DNA of 64,000 nt from Isoetes taiwanensis. Lineage: Eukaryota; Streptophyta; Lycopodiopsida; Isoetales; Isoetaceae. Position numbers and translations under genes: made by a program. The stretch spans positions 3,997,487-4,061,486 of the forward strand of contig JAJEKV010000049.1 of NCBI GenBank assembly GCA_021234155.1, in the 5' to 3' direction. Shown here piece after piece: positions 56,430-64,000 of this stretch (the first letter of the stretch is position 1; every line of letters starts with the position of its first letter). The notes under the pieces were generated by a model. That model searched no databases. It was given only the letters and a program-made list of their open reading frames with translations, and was not told the DNA's origin.

Positions 56430-56960
56430 AATTGTAGAAGAGGGCTTTTGTTGGTGGTACGTGAGGAGAACGGTTTTCAAGATTGTGGGGCTGAGGAGAC
56501 ACAGAGAAGGCAGGAGCTTGGCAATAGCATCAAGAACTGCATCGATCTATTCTATCAGGTGGGGTTTTGGATTTTGTGGATTCAAGTTGTGGTTGATAGG
56601 CTGCCAAGAATCAATTTGTACATGCTTTTGGATGATAGATTTCCTTTATGATTAGCTATGATTGGAATTGCCGAGGCTCTGGTAAAGCCTGCGAGGCGAA
56701 ATTGAATATGCAGGAATTTCAGAATTAATTGAGGTGTTCAAAGAGCAACATGATAGAAGTTACAGGGCTTAAGGCAAGCTTGAAAGGTAGATTGAATTCG
56801 TTCTCAAGCTTAACCCAGATAAATAGAAGAAAGGCGGACAGAGATAAAAAGGGTGTGTCGGAGTTCTTTGCATCAAGGCCTCGAGAGGTGTACAGGAATG
56901 GTTTTGCTCCACCGGAACTTTGCTGGCAAACAGTGGATCCTGTATCTAAATCACACTAGA
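56430..56960 (+). pseudogene. Degenerate LINE-like fragment
   Basis: Near 56650 the reading MISYDWNCRGSGKACEAKLN resembles the start of a plant LINE endonuclease (WNCRGLG pattern). Other frames around 56450-56650 and 56729-56959 are open but unrecognised. This could also be chance similarity. Confidence 0.3.
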
Positions 56961-57239
56961 ATTGCATGATAGAGGCCGATTTGTGCCTTAGAAGGGCCGA
57001 TCTGCCCTAAACGCCTTGATGAATCGAGGAGGAAAAAGAGGCATCTTGAGATTGGCTAAACCGGGCTGGAAGGGGCCGAAACCGCTCTTAGGGGAGCCAA
57101 AAGGGGATTTTGAATGCCGAATTTGGGTTACGAAGGGGCGATCTGGCCTCAGGAGCTCCTGGCCATGCCTAATCCGGCAGGCCGTTCCCCTAAACCCCAT
57201 GTGCAGGCCGGAAGTTTAGACCCATTTCTGGGTCTACGA
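56961..57239. other. Unassigned
   Basis: A purine-rich stretch with GGGGCCGAAA and AAGGGGCGATCTG motifs. No gene is recognised. Confidence 0.3.
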
Positions 57240-58807
57240 AATTTAGTAATAAAGTAAATGTTATTGAGTTGTTGCCATGTTTGTTTCTTTGTTTCGTGTC
57301 AAGGAATTAGTTCATGCAAAATAAGGAGTTAAAAAGAAGTTGATGCAAGGGGAAACATGAAGTAGACAGGTTGAGTTGTGCTTGGGTTGAGTCTGAGATC
57401 ATGTGGGATAAGCCCACGCAGGTAAGAAGAGATGTGTAAAACTTGCGTTGCTGAAGAATAACATGTTAGGAATGAATAAATGCTTGAATTTATAATTAGA
57501 TAACTAAGTAATTGCTTGACGGAAGTTCCAGGCAGTTGCGGTCAGGGGACCCCATGGCTTTTTAAGCAGGAAAAGCGTAAGTTGGAGGCGCCAGTCTGAA
57601 TGTGCAATTAATTCATTAGCTAAGAAGTGGAATTTTAAATATTAAAACCTGGAAACCATACCTAAGGGAGCTTAAGTAATAATATGGTGAAGCGAGTACT
57701 GCATCAACCTTACAGGGGTGGTTTGAGCACGCTACATCAACATTTGAGTTGTCATTATGGTTTTCATCAACGATCTAGCCACTTCGGCATGGTTAGGTTG
57801 TATGGGCAACCTCGACAAGGGCTAAGGGTATGATCTAGGCACATTTATAGTAAACTCTCTAATGAACACCCATGTTATGGTCTTTGAATTGTCCACTGTC
57901 GTTCTTGATATGATGTATGTACTTGGAACCTCCGGGGTCGGACTTCCAGGTTCGGTGGCCTGGGCAGTTTCGGCATTCACATGTCATCTGTGTTCTTTGT
58001 ATCTATGCTCTGTGACACCGGGCGTGGCCTCCTCACGGGCGTAGCTTCCCGGTGAGGTTGTACGTCAACTCCTGTGACTCCATGGTAAGAGGTCCTCCAG
58101 CGCCAGACGTGGGCTGGGAAGGGTATGCGCATACGAGGTTCACCCCACCAACTCCGCCAACGGGGCTCGGAATGTGGCCGGGCATTTCTCTGCTAACAGG
58201 GCCTGCTTGTAGGCTGGCTGAGCTTCCCATTGTCCCGGAGCTTTGTTATGTTGTTTTGGTACTTGGACTTTATGTTTTGCTCCTGATGCTTATGATTTTC
58301 TTTATTGTCATTGTCTAGCACTGCACCATAGTCTTTTGTATATTTGGAATTGTTCATGTTCATGTTACCCAAGGTGCCCGAGTGTTTCCATGTATGCAGC
58401 AGCAGCTATGGGATCCCCACTTAGTCACGAGGACTAACCCCAGTGAGTGCATGTGCAGTGAACCCGCAAGGTGGCGGCCAAGTTGATGGTGGCAATGTGG
58501 CCGGGAATCGTGCTTGAGTTCTAGAGCTAGCAGTTTCTGTTGATTTGCTCAGTGCTATTGTGCATGTATATTTATAACACATTGTAAATATTTGAGCTGT
58601 TTGATTTGCTCAACTCGAGATTATAATATATTAAGCTTATGAATATGTTGAATGCATGAGCAGTGTTGTCTGTTGAGCATAAGCTGTGGATTTTAATTCC
58701 AAAGGAAGATTCAATTCTTCACCTGAATTCACATTTACATAACTCTAGCCTTAAGTTAGACAAGATCCCGAGTTGCCTGGAGGGTCAACTCGGCAGGCTC
58801 GTCACAT
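57240..58807 (+). mobile_element. Possible LTR-type sequence
   Basis: It is long, GC-varied and non-coding, ending CAGGCTCGTCACA, followed by TGATACACTGC (58808-58818). That would fit an LTR end beside a diverged initiator-Met tRNA primer site. No internal domains follow and no second LTR is seen, so this is tentative. Confidence 0.35.
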
Positions 58808-60003
58808 GATACACTGCAAACTTCAAATGAAAGCTTGAGAGGCTAATGTTTTTTAAGGTAGAGTCAATAAAGTGTCCAAGTTTTACCAATTACAACTTCA
58901 CATGCTTAATTTCATTATTTCCGTGTTATCGTGCCTCTAATTAACACAACTTCAATAGCTTCATCGCCATCAATTTCACGAACAGGACTAGCATCATATA
59001 CACTGCTACATTGCATTGGTGTCAATCGGGTCAATTTATTTGTTAGCATTTTTAAATACCATAAGAACATTTTCTGTATCAGTATTTTCTACTCCATTAC
59101 CATGATTTGATCCATGTGCATGCCCTTTGCGGTGCCCTAAAAATTTGTGACCTGCACCATTTGGATAATAGTCAGTTTATGCTTTAGATCAGGTTTGCCC
59201 ACATTATATCAACTGTACTATATAACTAGTTGCACGTCGTCAATTAATACACTAAGGATCTAACTAATCTATAAAACGTATTAGTTATGTCCTATCTGAC
59301 ATGTGTAAACATTCCCTTAACATTTCGTCAAGCTATGATTCTGAAAGGTTCCATACCTGCAAATTCGTTGTATTCGAAACATTTTGTGAATATATGCCTA
59401 AGGTTCAATGTAGATAGTCCTAGATTTTGTGAATATTTTAGTAGGAAAAAAGGTTGAAATACTTGGCTAGTTAGATGTTTCTCTCGCAACTAAAAGCTCA
59501 CCATTGTTTTTTAGAACTTCTCCATCCACAGAATATAAATTCTCTGTATATTTTTTAATATTTTTTTCTGAATTTATAAACACCGCTTTGGTTATGGGTT
59601 TTTTTGTGTCCAAAAAAATTGTAAAGCCAAAAAGGTCTGTTCTTTTTTCAGGTGAATCTTGGTTTTCAAGGTTCATTTTTGGCATGCGCATGTGGCATGC
59701 ATTTGGACATGCGCTTGTCGCAGGCGCATACCAGCAAAACATACCCAGTGAGAAATTGGATGGTATGTTGGACACATGCGGTTGTAGTGGGGGTGTGGTG
59801 AAATCTAAGGTGGAAGATGGATGCATCCACAAGCGTACTTTCCTAGATATATGGTGGATAATGTGCTTGCAATATTGGCACAAGATATACATAATCGAGT
59901 CAAATTTGTACACTGTTAAGTTTCTAGTTTCTATCTGTACTCAACATCGTAGATGTCAAGCCAATGTCAATTAGTAGTGAACACATTCTAATAAAAAGAT
60001 ATA
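58808..60003. other. Unassigned
   Basis: The longest frames (59467-59913 minus and 59504-59974 plus) overlap each other and lack domain signatures. A GCATGCGCATGTGGCATGCA motif at about 59681-59700 is palindrome-like. No gene is recognised. Confidence 0.35.
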
Positions 60004-60123
60004 CAACACAAAACCTAGTGTGAGTAAGTAGTCTTTTGAAACTTTAAAAAATTTTGTTTATTGAATCAAATCATTGAATTGGATTGATAGGCTATTGTAA
60101 AGCACCAGGAGCTCCGTTCCATC
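60004..60123 (-). pseudogene. PAL: PAL extreme 3' end (copy P6)
   Basis: Only the last codons (WNGAPGAL) and the 3' flank remain, with the usual stop lost (TTACAATAG). The 3' flank, including TTTGTTTATTGAATCAAATC, matches those of P3 and P4. It joins P3 directly at 60124. Confidence 0.75.
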
Positions 60124-60560
60124 CTTAATGTGAGTCTTACCCTTTTGAAGCTTTAAGAATTCTTGTTTATTGAATCAAATCTTTGAATTGATTGGCTATT
60201 AACTTACAAAACCCCAGGAGCTCCATTCCATCCCTCCACACAACGAAGCAAAGGAGCAACTATTTTGCCATCACACAATGCCACGAACACCTTGTTTATT
60301 TCTTCCCCAGGAGATGTCTTCTGTGTGCCGCTCAAGAGCCTTGTTCCGGCCTCCTTTCTCACAAATTCGTACAAGAACCAAGTCCTACACTCTTCAATTC
60401 TGTTAGGCAGAGCATGAATGCCCTTGTCATATGTCTCCCTTGCTGCAGGAATCTCCTCTGTGAGCTCCCTCGCCAATTCTTGCTCAAAGTTTTGAATTTT
60501 GGCAAAGAGAGAAGCATCTGCTGCGGTTTTTGCATTCTTCAATCCAAATATCTCCGGTGC
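60124..60560 (-). pseudogene. PAL: PAL C-terminal fragment (copy P3)
   Basis: One open frame from 60590 to 60204 reads AADASLFAKIQNFEQELARE, EEIPAARETYDKGIHALP, LLSGTQKTSPGEEINKVFVA and ends WNGAPGVL. The first 15 residues (MEYGYGTVKVAPEIF) are not PAL. It is the least damaged PAL C-terminus in the window but has lost all catalytic parts. It is preceded by unrelated sequence at about 60560. Confidence 0.92.
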
Positions 60561-60696
60561 AACTTTGACTGTCCCATAACCATATTCCATAAATTTCTTT
60601 GGCCTACAAAATTTTTATTATTTTCTAAGTGCCACCATTCTTGTAGGCTTGTGATGGTATAATCTAGCAGTAATTGGTAAGCTATTTACTGTGCAG

Positions 60697-60850
60697 GTAC
60701 TGAAAATGTTCATGGAACTACACCAGAAACAAGGGTTTCTCCTGCATCTGCAGCATTGAAGAGTTGTATTGTTGACACACTTATGCATTCGATTGCTGCT
60801 GCCAATTCATTTCCTTTGACACTGCAATGCATGTTTGAATATTTATGTGG
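60697..60850 (+). pseudogene. Exon-like fragment, unknown gene
   Basis: After ACTGTGCAG and before a donor-like GTAAATG, the block reads GTENVHGTTPETRVSPASAA and LKSCIVDTLMHSIAAANSF. It looks like a single internal exon on plus, opposite to PAL. I do not recognise the family. Confidence 0.35.
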
Positions 60851-61188
60851 TAAATGTTTTCTTTGTTCAGTTGTGAAAGGTTTGCTATTTCAATCATTAT
60901 TCGCAAATGGTAGAACTTAGAACAGCTACATGTTTGTCCAATTTAATGTCACACCTACTTACATAGAGTAGAATACAAGGCCTAGGTAATGTAACAAGGC
61001 TAGATAACTACCATAAAGGTTTCCTTTAATCTTAATCCTCTGGTTTGTTGTTCTCAGCAGTTCTTGAAGCATGTGAAGATAAAGAAGAAGATAATATCCA
61101 TTCTTGAACACTTTTCAATTGCTTTCAGTGTCCAATTATATAGGCTTATGCTCAGTGCGGCATATAGACGTGCCCCAAGCTTCACAAA

Positions 61189-62253
61189 ACCTAGTGTGAG
61201 TAAGTAGGCTAGTCTTTTGAAGCTTTAAAAATTTTTGTTTATTGAATCAAATTGTTGAATTGGATTGATGGGCTATTACAAAGCACCAGGAGTTCCGTTC
61301 CATCCCTCCACGCAACGAAGCAAGGGAGCAACTATTTTGCCATCACACAATGCCATGAACACCTTGTTTATTTCTTCCCCAGGAGATGTCTTCTGTGTGC
61401 CGCTCAACAGCCTTGTTCCGGCCTCCTTTCTCACAAATTCATACAAGAACCAAGTCCGGCACTCTTCAATTCTACTAGGCAGCATATGAACGCCTTTGTC
61501 ATATTTCTCCCTTGCTGCAGGAATCTCCTGTGTGAGCTCCCTCCCAATTCTTGCTCAAAGTTTTGAATTTTGGCAAAGAGAGAAGCATCTGCTGCTGTTT
61601 TTGTATCCTTCAATCCAAATTGGACCAGAACCTTTCTGAACTGCTGGATGAGAGGATAGGAAGCATTGGCAGCATCATCGATGTAGCTAAACACATGCTG
61701 ATGGTCCACAATTCGGAGAAGATCCTTCTCGCAGAATCTGAGAGGAGACAGTTCCCCTGTTTCATCCACCAAAAGGGTCTTCTTTGCAACTCGGCCACGA
61801 CCGCTTGACGGCGGAGGCGCATAATCTCTTCAAGGTGTCGCAGATCGACCGCTGGCAAAGGCGACGAGGAAAGTGGAGCTCATGAGTTTCAAGATCTCAA
61901 CAGCCTCCTCGGTCTTTCTGGCAGAGATCAAGCCAAGAGAATTTACATCGATTATATCTTTGCTGACGCACTCACGCGCACATGATTCGTGGCCGGGATT
62001 TGCAAGGAATGGAGCTTCGAGGAGGTGTAAGAAGCCATGGCAATTTCGGCCCCTTTCATGCCATAATCTAAGCTGGGATTAGGTCCTCCGCAGAGATTTG
62101 AAGGCAATCCATTGTTGTAGTAATCGTTGACAAGCTCTGAGAATTGGGTGAACATGAGCTTCTCAATTGCAGCTATGGCCAGACGGGTGTTATCCATAGA
62201 AACCCCAATTGGGGTGCCTTGAAAATTTCCTCCATGAAGGGCGATTTAGGCTA
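61189..62253 (-). pseudogene. PAL: Phenylalanine ammonia-lyase, 3' half (copy P4)
   Basis: On minus: [40 protein letters not shown] (the conserved Ser-Gly pair reads Cys-Gly), then frame changes. It continues with [59 protein letters not shown], and a C-terminus ending WNGTPGAL with the stop at 61276-61278. Shifts lie near 61960, 61780 and 61550. It is truncated at the same KALHGG region as P1, but the junction sequence differs (TAAATCGCCCTTCATGG). Upstream it is joined to an LTR-like sequence. Confidence 0.93.
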
Positions 62254-62774
62254 TTAAATTGACGAAATACCTGATCCTTGGCTCGCTCCTCCTGTTCTGA
62301 ACTCGACCATCCTGCTGAACTGCTAGAAGATGAAGCTAGAAAGGGAAACTAATGAGCTAGATCTCTCAGACAAAGTTTGGGAGGTGGGTTTGGCTCTTGG
62401 AGCAAGCAAAACAGAGATCTAGAATGCTATGGACGAAAATAGCAAGTTAGGGTTTCCTCTACCTAAATAGACAAAGGGTTAGGGCTAGGGTTTCCCATTA
62501 TCCCTCTAAGCATGTGGGATAATTGGTGTGGCCCACTTGTCTTAATTAACTAGGTGGCATAAAGTACCCACATGGGTAAGTGTGTACACTTGGATAAATG
62601 TGCACATGGGTAAATGTGCACATAAATAAGTGCACACACCTTGCAAGTTGCCCCCTAGGGGCTACCTTGGCTACGCGTCGTGCATTACCGTCGTCGGTCG
62701 GGATGGCGTGTAATGCGGCGTGGTGGCGATGCGATATCGTCCCGGGATCGTATCTTTGTCTTTGGAACGTCACA
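62241..62774 (-). mobile_element. Truncated LTR-like sequence joining repeat A to PAL
   Basis: On minus it starts TGTGACGTTCC inside repeat A (after GGGACGACGAGTTG), contains AAACCCTAG-type leader sequence, and ends at AGGAGCGAGCCAAGGATCAG|GT just before PAL P4. The longer LTR at 26293-27781 has the same start and a near-identical GGATCAG|GT point, about 440 nt in, but continues for another kilobase. The break coincides with a donor-like site. Confidence 0.6.
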
Positions 62775-63067
62775 CAACTCGTCGTCCCAAGGTCTGCAAG
62801 CGCGACTTGCTCTTGGACTGTAGCACTGGATCTAAACCTCCTCATTCGTGATTGGAATCCTCTTGGTCTCTTTTGAGTTTGAGAATGCACTAGATGATTT
62901 CGGGCTAGATCATTCATGCAACAAAGACAAGACCTAAGCGACTTGTTCTGAGTTTTTGTATTTGCAGGCATTTAGCCCCTTTGCCACATAAATTATATGC
63001 AAAATGATTGCCACTACAGGAGCAAAACATCATTGTAGATATTTGTTCTATATGCTCCCATCATTTG
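62775..63067 (-). repeat. Repeat A, inverted copy
   Basis: It corresponds to 715-1020 of A1 on the opposite strand, with the same open frame start MPANTKTQNKSLRSCL. It is bounded on the left by the LTR-like sequence and on the right, at CCTAA (63068-63072, complement TTAGG), by LINE sequence. Confidence 0.85.
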
Positions 63068-63072
63068 CCTAA

Positions 63073-64000
63073 TTTATTTTATTATTTATTTTATTTTATA
63101 TCTAATGCTCACTTGGGCCTGAGAGACCATGGAGCACATGAACAATGGTTTTTTTCCTTTTTACAACTTTTGTAACAATGAACGGTGTGCATCCACCGCT
63201 TTTATATATGGTCCTAATGTCAACGGTGGCAGAGAGAACAATGAATACAAATCTGTTACGTATATACCAAAATTAGATATGATGTAAGCGTATTCTGGAC
63301 AATGTATGAAAACATGGTGTTCATCTTCGATTGCCCCTGTTTTGCATACCTTACAAAACCGGGCTTCAACTGGAGTCTTTGACCATCTTTCAGTCTTAAT
63401 CTCTAACTTATATGACCCTGTCCTGTACCTTGCCAACATTCGGCTTTGTATTTTTGGTATGCCTGCATTTAGATACCTTTGGCACTCATATGGATCCATG
63501 TGTGTTTCAATACAGCACCATGCGCTTTCCAGGATCAGCCCATAGGTGATCTATTGCCAATATTTCCAGCAAAATTCTTGCCTCATTTTTGTCTTGCGGC
63601 CAATTCGATTCATCCACACCCCACTTTGCCGCCCATGCCAGCAGATTCGTCTTCCATCCCGTGTGAGAGTTTACCATGGCTCTATGGGATAAACGGTCTG
63701 TGCGCTGCCCCTTGACTCTGTTAAAGAAATTGATTGCTTGGTATAGACCTTCTAATTCGAGTGGGAACATGCCCACTTCGGCCAGCATGATAGCATATGG
63801 GATTTGGGATCTGATCCCCAGTTCTTCTCTCAAAAACATTTTCTGAACCGCCTCAATCTGCTTCCACATGCGAGATGAGATTCCAGGCCCCCAAATGGGG
63901 ACACCATATAATGCTACTGTTTGAATCAAAGTTTTAAACAAGATTCTCTTCAAACCCCATTCTGTGAGCGAAGCACGGCTGCATTTTGCCAGCATGCTAT
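63073..64000 (-). pseudogene. LINE ORF2 3' part with AT-rich tail
   Basis: The minus reading enters from the window edge: GLKRILFKTLIQTVALYGVP and QKMFLREELGIRSQIPYAI in the RT thumb and linker. After a stop and frameshift near 63505 comes MDPYECQRYLNAGIPKIQSR and the Cys/His end RFCKVCKTGAIEDEHHVFIH. The 3' flank ends in a TAAAATAAAATAAAT-type tail, then TTAGG of repeat A. The element continues beyond 64000. Confidence 0.85.

Noticed and set aside
58033-58318. Short overlapping frames on both strands near 58 kb
   Set aside because: They lie in GC-rich LTR-like sequence, and none has a recognisable motif.
59467-59974. Two long overlapping open frames on opposite strands (148 and 156 codons)
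   Set aside because: They occupy the same DNA on both strands and neither shows a family signature. At most one could be real, and nothing favours either.

Overview
The window is repeat-dominated nuclear DNA from a land plant. The evidence is phenylalanine ammonia-lyase (PAL) fragments, PLS-type PPR sequence, a ribose-5-phosphate isomerase-like gene with short GT-AG introns, Ty3/gypsy, LINE and CACTA elements, and AATAAA-plus-poly(A) ends. The nested repeats, abundant PPR sequence and style of the PAL C-terminus fit a large-genome seedless vascular plant, most likely a fern, but this is an inference I cannot prove from sequence alone. I see no gene that is intact from start to stop with full conserved domains. 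Nearly every recognisable gene is partial, frameshifted or interrupted.

Layout. 1-8 kb: diverged copies of one repeat (A), a small CACTA-like MITE, a three-unit 170-bp tandem array and a frameshifted PAL 3' half. 8-26 kb: a tandem array of a composite unit (B-D-E-C). Unit 1 is inflated by an RPI-like gene fragment, a 1.49-kb retrocopy with a 15-bp target duplication and a 4.9-kb LINE. Unit 2 still carries the corresponding empty sites. 26-31 kb: a minus-strand Ty3/gypsy chromovirus relic with one LTR-like region. 31-40 kb: foldback copy H2, exon-like fragments, a triplicated 1.14-kb unit with pentanucleotide repeats, and a microsatellite-flanked LINE-like tail. 40-47 kb: a P450-like fragment, a 1.56-kb near-perfect palindrome whose arms carry PPR sequence, a PAL fragment fused to a gypsy gag-pol relic, and foldback copy H4. 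47-54 kb: a PPR pseudogene split by a foldback MITE, a second copy of that MITE, an open-frame minisatellite and a retroposed 3' end. 54-59 kb: CACTA-like, LINE ORF1 and LTR-like debris. 60-64 kb: a minus-strand head-to-tail series of PAL 3' fragments, an LTR-like sequence, an inverted copy of repeat A, and the 3' half of a LINE.

The two ends of the window mirror each other. Repeat A and PAL lie on plus at 0-4 kb and on minus at 60-63 kb. The 5' half of a LINE (7995-8449, plus) and the 3' half of a LINE (63073-64000, minus) sit at the same repeat-A target, TTAGG, which is empty in two other A copies. The most unusual material is the set of foldback families (H, L): a conserved unpaired core is flanked by inverted arms, and in family H the outer arms differ from copy to copy.
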